Below, piece after piece: positions 26,327 through 34,189 of a DNA stretch of 64,000 bases (positions within the stretch are counted from its first letter, which is position 1; every line of letters begins with the position of its first letter). The notes beneath the pieces are model-generated. The model was not told where the DNA came from. It saw only the letters and a program-made list of their open reading frames with translations, and searched no databases. The translations under genes and the position numbers were made by a program. The stretch comes from Hymenobacter gummosus (GTDB taxonomy: Bacteria > Bacteroidota > Bacteroidia > Cytophagales > Hymenobacteraceae): positions 1 through 64,000 of the forward strand of contig NZ_RXOF01000017.1 of the NCBI RefSeq assembly GCF_003970915.1, in the 5' to 3' direction.

Positions 26327-27524
26327 CTACGCCTGCGGGGCGGGGTGTGGTCGGGCGCCTAGCTGCGCCAGCAAGCCCAGGGCGGGCCCAAGGGCGAGGA
26401 GCAGGTAGACATTGGGGCCGGATACTTGCCCGGCCAGCCAACGGGTGAGCTGAATGCTGACCACGGTAATAGCAAAGCCCAGGCAGTTGACGATGGTCAG
26501 GGCCGTGCCGCGGGTGGCGGCGGGGGCGTGCTGGGCGACCAGGCTGGAAAACATGGGTGAATCGGCCACCACGACCAGGCCCCAGAACAGCAGAAACCCC
26601 AGCAGCAGCGGTAGCGGGGCGCCGCGCAGCACCCACGGCGAGGCCAGGCAGCACAGCCCCGACAGGGCCAGCGCCGTGAGGGCCAGCCGGCGGGGGGGCC
26701 ACCACCCGGCAGAGCAGCCCGCTGCCCACGCAGGCCAGGCTACCAACCCCAATCAGCCCGAACGACCAGGCGGCTACCGGCAGGGCGGCCCCGGGGTGGG
26801 CCTGGTTGTAGCCCGTGAGCATCAGCGGCACGAAGGCCCAGAACGTGTACAGCTCCCACATGTGCCCGAAATAGCCGAAGGCCGCCGCCCGGAAGGCCGG
26901 CAACCGAAACCCACTCAAAAAGGCTGTGAGCTGCAGGCGCTGCCCGGCGCGGCGGTAGGGCCCGTCGGGCACCAGCCGCCAGAGGGCCAGCCCGCCCAGC
27001 GCGGCCAGCACCGACGTGGCGCCGGGCAGCAGCTGCCAGGACAGCCGCAGCGCGCCGCTCTGGAGCAGGTGCGGAAACGCCGTGCCGAGCACCAGCGCCC
27101 CCACCAGGAAGCCCAGCCACTTGCCCAGCCCGGCGGGGGCGTGGTCGGCCGCTATTTTCATGCCCACGGGGTAGATGCCGGCCAGGAAAAAGCCCGTCAG
27201 GAAGCGGCCGGCCAGCAGGGCGCCGGTGGCGGGCAGCAGCAGGCCCAGGTTGCAGAAAGTGGCGGCCAGGGCGCAGAAACCGAAGACGCGGGAGGGCGAA
27301 AACCGGTCGGCCACGGCCAGCAGGGCAAACGTGAGCGTGCCGCTGATGAAGCCCAGCTGCACGGCGCTGGTCAGGTGGGCCACGAAGGCGGCGGGCTGCT
27401 GCAGGCGGGCGGCCAGGTCGGGGGCAATGGCGTTGCCGGCAAACCAGAGCGAGGTGCAGCAGAACTGCGCCACCACGATGATGGGCAGGGTGCGGGACGG
27501 GGTGGGAGCGGAGGCCCGGGGCAT
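26327..27524 (-). pseudogene. MFS transporter, frameshifted at a C7 run
   Basis: The N-terminal 275 residues (MPRASAPTPSRTLPIIVV..., eight membrane helices, GMKIAADHAPAG and GRFLTGFFLAGIYPVG loops) are in one frame, the C-terminal four helices (LALTALALSGLCCLA... to ARPHPAPQA) in another. The switch falls on a run of seven C (minus strand; 26692-26698). With six C the reading would be CRVVAPRRLAL and the protein complete at about 400 aa. So either a recent one-base insertion, a phase-variable tract, or a sequencing error. Drug or sugar efflux-type MFS; substrate unknown. Confidence 0.85.
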
Positions 27525-27587
27525 GGGTGGGAGCGGGGAGAGGTCGGGCCGCTAAGATGCACGGGTGAGTGGGATTCGACGTGCCTC

Positions 27588-27653
27588 AAGCGGCCCGCAC
27601 GGCTCCGGGCGGCGCTGCAGCGGCTGGGGGAGTTGCGGATTACGAGGGCTTTA
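27588..27653 (+). repeat. diverged copy 1 of the 80-bp cassette repeat
   Basis: Reads GGCCCG-ACGGCTCCGGGCGGCGC and then GCGGCTGGGGGAG, matching the later copies with gaps; lacks the GGTACCGGCTGGCC core. Confidence 0.6.
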
Positions 27654-27680
27654 CGTCTCTACATCGGCCAGACTGCCTCA

Positions 27681-27740
27681 AAACGCCCAGCGCCGCCCGG
27701 ACGACTCCGCGCGGCGCGGTACCAGCTGGGGCGGCTGCGG
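27681..27740 (+). repeat. copy 2 of the 80-bp cassette repeat
   Basis: Contains CGCCGCCCGGACGACTCCGC and GCGGCGCGGTACC, identical to copies 3, 5, 6 and 8 over these blocks; 5' flank AAACGCCC as in copies 7 and 8. Same orientation as all others. Confidence 0.85.
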
Positions 27741-27782
27741 ACAGCTGCTTGAACGGCGCTGGCTGCCAGAGCCCCGGCTTGC

Positions 27783-29009
27783 TTAGTTGTACGTCGCGTA
27801 GCTTTTTAACTCCCGCAGCAAATACGCCTCCACCTGCGTGGGTTTCAGGTGCAGCAGCTGGCCTACCTGCCCGAGCAACGACTCGTAGGTATTGGCACTT
27901 TCCTCCAGTTTCGCAAACCCGGCAATGCCCACCTTCGCCCTGACCAGGGCATAAACGAGCGCACCGGCGGCATAGCGCGGGTTGTTATTGGTCTGGTTTC
28001 GATACTTGTTGTTGTAGATATCGGCGAAGCTGACGGTTGGTTTATTGAGCAAGTCCCGCGCTACGTCCCGCAGCGTCTGCTGGTAGGGGGTGTACCCGTC
28101 GACCCCGCCCAGGTAGGTAGCAATACCTTCGGCCAAAAAGTAATTGGGTACCGGGTGGTACATGATATGCACGAACTCGTGCAAGTGACTTTCCCGGCCG
28201 CGGGCGGAGAAAATTCGGTTGTGCGCCTTTTGGGTAAAGCCGGTGTTGTAGGCCAGCCAGTAATCGAAGTTGAACAAGCGGCCCAACTCCTCCTCACTGC
28301 TCATCAGGTAATAGTCGAAGGGCTTCGCGTCCGGGAGTTTCAGGGTAGTGGCCAGCGAATCACAAAAACGGCTGGCTTGTCGGGCTTTAGCCTCCGAAAA
28401 CGCTAGCGTGGGCGGGTAATGGAAGCTAATCCAGCGCGTCTGGTAGGTCCGCCAGCGGGCCAGCTCGTTGCCCCAGCTGTTCTCCAGCTTCCAGGCGCCG
28501 CCGGCGTCGCGCGCGGCGTAGTAGCGCAGGATGTGGGGCGGATTCCACCGGGAATCCGTTATCCACTTGGGCGGGTTTTCCGCGTAAAACAACACCCGGA
28601 CGAGGTATTTGCTGCCGACCGGCTCGATGCTGAGCACGGTGGGCTGGTACAGGGCCAGCATGCGGCGGGCCGGCAGGTCGGCAAATAGAAAGGGCGCCGC
28701 CAGGTCCACCCGCTCCTGGTGCCCGACCACCTGCCGCTGGACTTCCGCCGGCTGCCAGTCTGGGTTGGCAAATAAGCTGTCAGGGTGGTTGTTCAGGTAG
28801 CGGCCAACCAGCTGGAATACGCTTTTTACGTCCTTATTCGTCGTATCGACCCGCGCCGTCAGGCGCAGCGGGGGTTGGCCGCAAGCCGGGAGGGCATTCT
28901 GCAACAGGGTCATTAGCAGCCCGAAAAGTAGCGCGGGATACCGGCGGAACAGCAGTGGCCGCTTGGGGCCGCGTTGAGTAAGCTTGATAGGTGGCTTGAA
29001 TGCTTCCAT
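27783..29009 (-). CDS. secreted gluzincin-like hypothetical metallopeptidase
   Basis: About 408 aa from ATG 29009 (another ATG 15 codons upstream). N-terminal hydrophobic segment with an LPACGQ end suggests export. The middle carries HEFVHIMYHPVP followed by LAEGIATYLGG, the HExxH...E arrangement of gluzincin peptidases with a collagenase/peptidase-MA-like look. An N-terminal domain of about 150 residues resembles an NTF2-like fold. It lies between repeat copies 2 and 3. Substrate unknown. Confidence 0.75.
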   Translation of the reverse strand: MEAFKPPIKLTQRGPKRPLLFRRYPALLFGLLMTLLQNALPACGQPPLRLTARVDTTNKDVKSVFQLVGRYLNNHPDSLFANPDWQPAEVQRQVVGHQERVDLAAPFLFADLPARRMLALYQPTVLSIEPVGSKYLVRVLFYAENPPKWITDSRWNPPHILRYYAARDAGGAWKLENSWGNELARWRTYQTRWISFHYPPTLAFSEAKARQASRFCDSLATTLKLPDAKPFDYYLMSSEEELGRLFNFDYWLAYNTGFTQKAHNRIFSARGRESHLHEFVHIMYHPVPNYFLAEGIATYLGGVDGYTPYQQTLRDVARDLLNKPTVSFADIYNNKYRNQTNNNPRYAAGALVYALVRAKVGIAGFAKLEESANTYESLLGQVGQLLHLKPTQVEAYLLRELKSYATYN

Positions 29010-29084
29010 AAACTGATTGCGCAATGCTAGGGGAATAGCAAGGTAAGTCAGCAATACGTTCTGGGGTTAGCCAGCTGGCACCGA

Positions 29085-29173
29085 CCCCAGAAGCCACCCG
29101 CGCCGCCCGGACGACTCCGCGCGGCGCGATACCGGCTGGCCGCTGCGGCGGCTTAGGGAGGCCTGGGGCTTTT
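29085..29173 (+). repeat. copy 3 of the 80-bp cassette repeat
   Basis: Full copy: AGAAGCC left end, CGCGCCGCCCGGACGACTCC, GCGGCGCGATACCGGCTGG, GGCGGCTTAGGGAGG and GGGGCTTTT right end. Left and right ends are imperfect inverted copies of each other. Confidence 0.92.
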
Positions 29174-29242
29174 ACAGCAACCGGGCATTTCGGCCCTTCG
29201 CAGCTAATCAAAAGTGCCGTCGTGCCGTATCTTTCACCCGTT

Positions 29243-29542
29243 ATGCAGACCAACGTAGACCTCGACGCCATCAAACAATTGTGCCAGCAGCACCGGGTGC
29301 GGCGGCTGCTGGTGTTTGGCTCGGTACTGACGGACACCTTTCGCCCCGACAGCGACATCGACTTGGTAGCGGAGTTTGAGCCCTTGCCGCTGGAAGACTA
29401 CGCCGATAACTATTTCCGCTTCAAGTTCGCCCTGGAGGACCTGCTGGGCCGGCCGGTAGACCTGCTGGAAGCCCAAAGCATCCGCAACCCCTACTTCCGC
29501 CAGCGGCTGGAAGCTACTCAGCAACTTCTGTATGCAGCCTGA
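29243..29542 (+). CDS. mntA: MntA-type minimal nucleotidyltransferase antitoxin
   Basis: 99 aa from MQTNVDLDAI. The nucleotidyltransferase signature is complete: Gly26-Ser27, then Asp38-x-Asp40 (GSVLTDTFRPDSDIDL), with a later acidic strand (PVDLLE). MntA proteins AMPylate a tyrosine of the HepT RNase toxin and so neutralise it. The stop overlaps the hepT start by 11 nt. The pair sits between repeat copies 3 and 4. Confidence 0.9.
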   Translation: MQTNVDLDAIKQLCQQHRVRRLLVFGSVLTDTFRPDSDIDLVAEFEPLPLEDYADNYFRFKFALEDLLGRPVDLLEAQSIRNPYFRQRLEATQQLLYAA

Positions 29543-29873
29543 AATCCGCGCCTGCCTGCACGACGTGCTCCAAGCCATTGAAGAAATCGAAAGCTTCTTC
29601 GCTGGGCAACCGCTGGACTTCACCCGCTACCAGCAGGACGTGCGTACCCGCCGCGCTACCGAGCGCAACCTCGAAATCATGGGCGAAGCCGTGGGCCGCA
29701 TGCTGAAATTCGACCCGGCGTTCCAGCTTCCCAACGCCCGCCAGATCATTGCCACCCGCAACCGCATCATCCACGGCTACGATTCCGTGTCAGATGAAAT
29801 GGTGTGGAGCATCGTCGTGCGCCACCTGCCGCAGCTGAAACAGGAAGTAGCGGCGTTGCTAGCGGCCGAGTAA
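29532..29873 (+). CDS. hepT: HepT-type HEPN RNase toxin
   Basis: 113 aa, all-alpha HEPN protein. The catalytic R-x4-H motif is present (Arg76 to His81 in RNRIIHGY), and the tyrosine after HG (Tyr83) is the site that MntA AMPylates in characterised systems. Overlap with mntA and the standard gene order identify a type VII toxin-antitoxin pair. The stop codon is 6 bp from repeat copy 4. Confidence 0.9.
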   Translation: MQPEIRACLHDVLQAIEEIESFFAGQPLDFTRYQQDVRTRRATERNLEIMGEAVGRMLKFDPAFQLPNARQIIATRNRIIHGYDSVSDEMVWSIVVRHLPQLKQEVAALLAAE

Positions 29874-29878
29874 CCGCT

Positions 29879-29963
29879 GAAACAATGCCGCGCCACCCGG
29901 ACGACTCCCAAGCGGCGCGGTACCGGCTGGCCGCCGGGGCGGCTGAGGGAGGTTTAGGTTGCT
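29879..29963 (+). repeat. copy 4 of the 80-bp cassette repeat
   Basis: CCGCGCCACCCGGACGACTCC, GCGGCGCGGTACCGGCTGG, GGGGCGGCTGAGGGAGG; a few changes in the left stem (CGCCACC). Confidence 0.9.
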
Positions 29964-30215
29964 GCAAAGGGTAATAGTGCCGCCGTGTTACCTTTGATCC
30001 AACGTACGGTAAACACCCAGCCAACACGGTCGCCTATGAACGGCGAAACCCCGGCTGTTGGCGCAACCGGGGTTTCAAGAAGTGGGTGAGGCAACGCCCA
30101 TCTCCTTAACCAATGGGCAAGTGTCATGTACGCTCGAAGCGGGCCAAGGCAAAACGCCTGCTTCGGGAAGCCAAGCCCCTGCTGTTGCAGGTGTTTGGCG
30201 CCGTCGTGAGGGAAG
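29964..30215. other. non-coding gap with a 10-bp hairpin
   Basis: No gene seen. A stem GAAACCCCGG (30045-30054) / CCGGGGTTTC (30067-30076) around a 12-nt loop lies in the middle; it is 140 bp from the HTH gene's stop and has no T tract, so its role is unclear. Confidence 0.5.
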
Positions 30216-30518
30216 CTAGAACTTGATGGAAAGCTCCAGGTGGCCGCCCAAGCCATCCGTAATAATGCGCTGCAATGTGGATAGGCGCACGTCCTTCAAA
30301 TCCTTTTCCAGCTTGGAAATATAGGCTTTGTCGGTGCCGGCCAGGTCGGCTAGCTGTTGCTGGGTAAGGCCCTTGGCTTGGCGGGCCTGTTGGAGGAGGG
30401 CGCCGAGCTTGAACGCTTCGTAGCCGGCTTCAAACTCTTCCCGGCTCTTGCTGCCGGCGGGGCCGTGTTCCTGCTCGATGAACTGGCTAAGGCTGGTCAG
30501 GTTTTCGTTGGCTGGCAT
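30216..30518 (-). CDS. XRE-family helix-turn-helix antitoxin (HigA-like)
   Basis: 100 aa. Residues 40-92 form a helix-turn-helix domain (LLQQARQAKGLTQQQLADLAGTD split as two helices, KAYISKLEK recognition helix). The N-terminal 38 residues would wrap the toxin. Its start overlaps the upstream RelE/HigB-like gene by 32 nt, giving toxin-first order as in higBA. It likely binds its own promoter upstream of the toxin. Confidence 0.88.
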   Translation of the reverse strand: MPANENLTSLSQFIEQEHGPAGSKSREEFEAGYEAFKLGALLQQARQAKGLTQQQLADLAGTDKAYISKLEKDLKDVRLSTLQRIITDGLGGHLELSIKF

Positions 30519-30843
30519 AGTATTCGGCTTTGAGGACGGCCGCGCGGGCCAGTTCGTTCTTGGGCGTTTTGGGTGTCTTCTTCGTGAAGCCGTGGCCTAC
30601 TACAATCAGATTACCTCTGTCGAAAAAGCAAAAGATGCGGAAAATGTCATTGCCGGACTGCACCCGTAGTTCATACAGGCCGTCGGTGCCGGTGAGGTGC
30701 TTGAAGTAGGTTTCCGGTATCTGGTCCAACTCCTCTACCAGCTTGAGCGTCCACAGAATCTTCTGTTTCACTTTGGGCGTCTGCGCATCGTAGAACTCCT
30801 TGAAGTACGTCTTGAAGAAGAACAGTTCGCGTTTCTTGGCCAT
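30487..30843 (-). CDS. RelE/HigB-like toxin (mRNA interferase family)
   Basis: About 118 aa from MAKKRELFFF at 30843. The ParE/RelE fold is shown by FKHLTGTDGLYELRVQ, then GNDIFRIFCFFDRGNLIVVGHGF and a C-terminal KTPKNELARA helix. Such toxins cut mRNA on ribosomes; the antitoxin gene follows with a 32-nt overlap. Bounded by repeat copies 4 and 5. Confidence 0.88.
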   Translation of the reverse strand: MAKKRELFFFKTYFKEFYDAQTPKVKQKILWTLKLVEELDQIPETYFKHLTGTDGLYELRVQSGNDIFRIFCFFDRGNLIVVGHGFTKKTPKTPKNELARAAVLKAEYYASQRKPDQP

Positions 30844-30906
30844 TGGCTGAAAGCTACGCAAAGTTGTCTAATTGGACAACTCCGGCTGGTGGGTTTAGGT
30901 TTCAAC

Positions 30907-30987
30907 AGAAACACCCCGCGCCGCCCGGACGACTCCGGGCGGCGCGGTACCGGCTGGCCGTTGCGGCGGCTGAGGATTAGGGCTTCT
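30907..30987 (+). repeat. copy 5 of the 80-bp cassette repeat
   Basis: AGAAACACC left end, CGCGCCGCCCGGACGACTCC, GGGCGGCGCGGTACCGGCTGG, GGCGGCTGAGG, GGGCTTCT right end; the ends pair with each other. Confidence 0.92.
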
Positions 30988-31018
30988 GCGTTATAGCTTG
31001 AGGTTGCTACCGGGAAAC

Positions 31019-31852
31019 CTATTCGTCGTTCAGATTTTGAAGCAGTTCCCGCACATAGTCTATACTTACCTCATTGATCTGAGCAATCTGCTCTACCGTT
31101 AGGCCTAGTTGTAGGCTCCGCTGAATCACGCCGCTGAGGCGGGCCCTTTCGGCATTTACCGCTTCGGCATTGATGGCTGTATAGCGGGCAAACTGGAAAC
31201 GCTCCTCCGGCGTCATCTTGCGCGTGTTCAGCTCGTCGATGGCCCGTTGCAGCCACTCTTCGTTCCAGAACGTGGGCCACTGCACAGGGTCGGCGGGGGC
31301 ATTATGCAGCGTCTTCATGGTATAGATTAACTTGTCGAGGTCAGAGGAAACCACGTCGGCGGACTTGTCGAATTTAGCCAGTTCCACCAGAATCAACGTC
31401 AACTGCTCATCAATCGGTTCGCCCTGCTCGTTGCGCAGATTGGCCAGGGTGTGGTACTGCGGCGTGGGCAGCACGCTCTTTTCCAGAAAGGCGATGCAGT
31501 AGATGCGGGGCAGATTGGCGTACAGAAACCGGCCCCGCTCCACCACGGTGTTGAATTTGTGCAGGGCGTAGAACTTCATGCGCTGCACAAAGTGTGGGGC
31601 GTGGCCCAACTGCATTTCCACGATGAAGTGATTCCCCAACTCGTCGGTGCAGGCCAAATCGAAGATGCCGCTGCGGCTGTCCAGCGTCAGGGCCTCGAAG
31701 GCATTCTTTTCCAGCTGCGCCTGCCGGATGGGTACCGGTGACTTGATAAGCGCTTGCAAGGCCGTGCGCAAAAACAAATCGTTGGTTTCGTTGCCAAACG
31801 TGGCCTTGAAGCCATAGTCAGAAGTAAGCGGAATAAACGGCCCGATTTCCAT
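31019..31852 (-). CDS. Rpn family PD-(D/E)XK nuclease
   Basis: 277 aa from MEIGPFIPLTSD at 31852; an ATG at 31885 lies inside repeat copy 6 and is not used. The N-terminal region fits the recombination-promoting nuclease/PD-(D/E)XK transposase-associated family: TSDYGFKATFG, then SGIFDLACTDELG and IVEMQ (Asp and Glu-x-Gln catalytic core), LPRIYCIAFLEK. The C-terminus (GVIQRSLQLGLTVEQIAQ..) is the degenerate helix repeat typical of such proteins. Related proteins are linked to mobile or defence functions. Sits alone between repeat copies 5 and 6. Confidence 0.85.
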   Translation of the reverse strand: MEIGPFIPLTSDYGFKATFGNETNDLFLRTALQALIKSPVPIRQAQLEKNAFEALTLDSRSGIFDLACTDELGNHFIVEMQLGHAPHFVQRMKFYALHKFNTVVERGRFLYANLPRIYCIAFLEKSVLPTPQYHTLANLRNEQGEPIDEQLTLILVELAKFDKSADVVSSDLDKLIYTMKTLHNAPADPVQWPTFWNEEWLQRAIDELNTRKMTPEERFQFARYTAINAEAVNAERARLSGVIQRSLQLGLTVEQIAQINEVSIDYVRELLQNLNDE

Positions 31853-31876
31853 ACCGTGAAAATAGTAGTCAGGCTC

Positions 31877-31955
31877 AAAACCCAACCCGCGCCGCCCGGA
31901 CGACTCCGGCGGCGCGGTACCGGCTGGCCGCTCGGGCGGCTGGGGGAGGTTACGA
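31877..31955 (+). repeat. copy 6 of the 80-bp cassette repeat
   Basis: CGCGCCGCCCGGACGACTCC, GGCGGCGCGGTACCGGCTGG, GGGCGGCTGGGGGAGG. Flanks GCTCAAAACCC and GGTTACGAGC are imperfect inverted copies. Confidence 0.92.
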
Positions 31956-32059
31956 GCTACACTGAGCTAGGTACGCCAGATGCAGCTTAGATTTTGGTGT
32001 CAGTAGCAGAGAAGAGTATATTTAAGAATGTCTTGCCTCAGTTTCCGCTTCTCTCGTGT

Positions 32060-32491
32060 ATGTCAGCCATGATTACGCCCGAACAGTTCAACCAGATAGG
32101 CGACTTGATATGGGAAGCACAGGGCTTGCATCTACGTGGTAAGTCGGCCGGCGCCATCAAGCGCTACCACGAGGCTCTTGCGCTGCTTGGGGACGCGGCA
32201 ACTGAATCGGTGGATGCCACCACCATCTATTTCAACATCGGCGAGATTTACTGGCTGCGGCGTGATGTAGGGCAGGCACTTGAGTATTTCCGTAAGGCCG
32301 TCCACAACAAAGGTGGATTGGGTATTGCCGTGCTACATCTGCGCCTGGGACAAATCCGCTACGAGCAAGGCGAATTAGCTAAAGCGCAGGATGAGTTGAT
32401 GCGCGCTTACCTGGGCGCTGGTGCGGCTGTCTTTGCCGACGAAGACCCCAAGTATTACGCCCTTATCCAGCCGCATATCGAGCGTACTTAA
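32060..32491 (+). CDS. tetratricopeptide-repeat hypothetical protein
   Basis: 143 aa from MSAMITPEQF (a second ATG at 32069). Three TPR-like helix pairs: GKSAGAIKRYHEALALLG, ATTIYFNIGEIYWLRRDVG, LRLGQIRYEQGELAKAQ. No signal peptide. Single-domain TPR proteins of this size occur as immunity proteins beside polymorphic toxins, but no toxin is adjacent, so that role is not claimed. Forms a one-gene cassette between repeat copies 6 and 7. Confidence 0.75.
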   Translation: MSAMITPEQFNQIGDLIWEAQGLHLRGKSAGAIKRYHEALALLGDAATESVDATTIYFNIGEIYWLRRDVGQALEYFRKAVHNKGGLGIAVLHLRLGQIRYEQGELAKAQDELMRAYLGAGAAVFADEDPKYYALIQPHIERT

Positions 32492-32504
32492 ATCGAACTG
32501 TCCC

Positions 32505-32570
32505 GAAACGCCCCGCGCCGCCCGGCCGACTCCGAGCGGCGCGGTGCTGGCTGGCCGCTGGGGCGGCTGA
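32505..32570 (+). repeat. copy 7 of the 80-bp cassette repeat
   Basis: GAAACGCCCCGCGCCGCCC, GACTCC, GCGGCGCGGTGCTGGCTGG, GGGGCGGCTGA; slightly diverged, right end shortened. Confidence 0.9.
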
Positions 32571-32582
32571 CCAACGAGTTTT

Positions 32583-32644
32583 ACCACCCATCCTACACCA
32601 TGAGCAACGAGGTCGACCACCCATCCTACAGCATGTTCAACGAG
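32583..32644 (+). repeat. 33-bp-period tandem duplication over a start codon
   Basis: 32583-32611 and 32616-32644 agree at 26 of 29 positions (ACCACCCATCCTACA..CATG..CAACGAG). Each copy contains an in-frame ATG (32600 and 32633). Confidence 0.85.
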
Positions 32645-33334
32645 TTTATTCGAATATTGCTCGATGCCGGCAACCGGTGCGGGGAGCTGTTCGTGCTGCG
32701 GGAGTCCGAAGGCGGTTCGCGTCCCCGCCCCAAAGCCTGGGCCAAGATTCCGCACGCCGAGTGGATTCCGCAGCAGGTGATGGACTACGGCCTGCAACTC
32801 AACGGCTGCGTGGTTGAGTGGGTCAGTCCCGATGACGACTCCGGCCGGCCCAAGGCCGTTGGGCGGTTCCAGCTGCTGACGCTGGACGACATCTACAGCG
32901 ACTGGAGTAAGGAACTAGGCCTGCACCACGAACCGGCTGACTCACGCCTGCACCACTTCAAGGTGGTCGACCTGGCCTACACGGACGTGTGCGTGGGCCT
33001 CTACCACGACGAAGCGCAAGACCCCGGCCTGTACGTATTTCGTCCCGCCAGCGGGGAGCAGCCCTACCCGCTGTACCTGGATTTGCTGGGCTATGCGCGC
33101 CTGCTGACCAAGTCGCTCGGCTATCAGAACTGGCAAATAGCCCTCCTGCAACTGTTGCCGGACGACGGCATCAATATCGGCCATCGGCTGGAGCCAGAAT
33201 ACCCTGAGCTCCGGGAAATGATGAGTGCCTGGGTTCCTGAGTTTGATTACGAGGCTTTTGTGGCCCAGTACCAGGAGCTGCAGCTGCGGAATTATACGCC
33301 TTCCGGGCTAGCAACGAGTAGTTCTTCGACCTGA
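32600..33334 (+). CDS. hypothetical protein, cytoplasmic, possible SUKH-like
   Basis: 244 aa from ATG 32600, or 233 aa from the duplicated ATG at 32633. Contains acidic and aromatic patches (DLAYTDVCVGLYHD, YPLYLDLLGYARLLTKSLGYQNW) that recall the size and composition of SUKH/SMI1-KNR4-like immunity proteins, but I do not see the defining motif. No signal peptide or membrane segment. Cassette between repeat copies 7 and 8. Function not assigned. Confidence 0.7.
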   Translation: MSNEVDHPSYSMFNEFIRILLDAGNRCGELFVLRESEGGSRPRPKAWAKIPHAEWIPQQVMDYGLQLNGCVVEWVSPDDDSGRPKAVGRFQLLTLDDIYSDWSKELGLHHEPADSRLHHFKVVDLAYTDVCVGLYHDEAQDPGLYVFRPASGEQPYPLYLDLLGYARLLTKSLGYQNWQIALLQLLPDDGINIGHRLEPEYPELREMMSAWVPEFDYEAFVAQYQELQLRNYTPSGLATSSSST

Positions 33335-33416
33335 CCTACTACTGGGGTGGTGCCGGTAGTACAGTTGCTTGTGAGCCAGCCGGTGCCGACGTACTGCGGA
33401 GTCACATTACTGCCCG

Positions 33417-33499
33417 GAAACGCGCCGCGCCGCCCGGACGACTCCGCGCGGCGCGGTACCGGCTGGCCGCTGCGGCGGCTTTGGGAGGCTGGGGCTTCT
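33417..33499 (+). repeat. copy 8 of the 80-bp cassette repeat
   Basis: GGAAACGCGCCGCGCCGCCC, GGACGACTCC, GCGGCGCGGTACCGGCTGG, GGCGGCTTTGGGAGG, GGGGCTTCT. The last copy seen. Confidence 0.92.
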
Positions 33500-33614
33500 C
33501 GGTTATGGCTAGCCATGAGCTGCGCTGAACTCGCGCCAGTTGACGGTCTGCGTCATTGACGAAAAGGCCAACCGAGCATAAAGCTCGCATCAATTGTTAA
33601 ACTCTAAATACCTC

Positions 33615-33992
33615 TTACTGGTTGGTTGAAGGAAGTTCTAGTAGTATTTTCTCATAACAAGGTTGTATGATTCGTTCTAACTTCTTTCTTTGTTCATGAT
33701 CTATTTTATGGCCATATCTTAAGATTGTACGTGTCGCGTTTATTGCTATTTCGATTAATAGCTCTTTTATAACTTCATATTTATCCTGCCCGCGAGACAG
33801 AACCCTGAAAGTTGTTTGGTTTAAGAATGCTAACCTGCCGAAACCTGAGTTTCCTATTTTTTGCGCAGAAATTAAGAATACGTGTGCTGAGCCAAGCCAG
33901 TCTTGTGGAATATTGCGAATTACTACAGAAATGTCCTGCTTCGTTACAGAATGGAATGGCTCCTGATTTACGGTTTCGACTAATATTTTCAT
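33615..33992 (-). CDS. AT-rich orphan hypothetical protein
   Basis: 125 aa, starting MKILVETVNQEPF. Codon use is A/T-ending (many ATA, AAT, TTA), sharply unlike the neighbours and pointing to recent acquisition. Predicted alpha/beta; no motif recognised. A partner gene is not evident. Possibly the remnant or whole of one more cassette past repeat copy 8. Confidence 0.65.
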   Translation of the reverse strand: MKILVETVNQEPFHSVTKQDISVVIRNIPQDWLGSAHVFLISAQKIGNSGFGRLAFLNQTTFRVLSRGQDKYEVIKELLIEIAINATRTILRYGHKIDHEQRKKLERIIQPCYEKILLELPSTNQ

Positions 33993-34189
33993 TTGGTTCG
34001 GTGCAGTGTTATTCTCAAGTGAAAAATTTCTGGCTTGCAGCAGGGACAGCGGTGGAGGTGTAGCTTCCGCGTCGAGACTGATTGTGAGCTACACTATGCT
34101 AACCCTGATCTAGGCATAGCAAGTGATAATAGCTGCGCTATGCTTCTTTAATGTATTTTATTGATTAAGAGTCAACCTAAGTAAACAAA

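Noticed and set aside
25833-27524. Apparent 563-aa fusion of an MFS transporter with a STAS-like protein
   Set aside because: It exists only because the MFS gene is frameshifted; the second part has its own ATG at 26237 and the missing MFS helices continue in another frame.
27588-33499. Classical integron with attC sites
   Set aside because: No integron integrase is present in the window and no conserved R'/R'' core boxes could be aligned; kept only as a hypothesis under findings.
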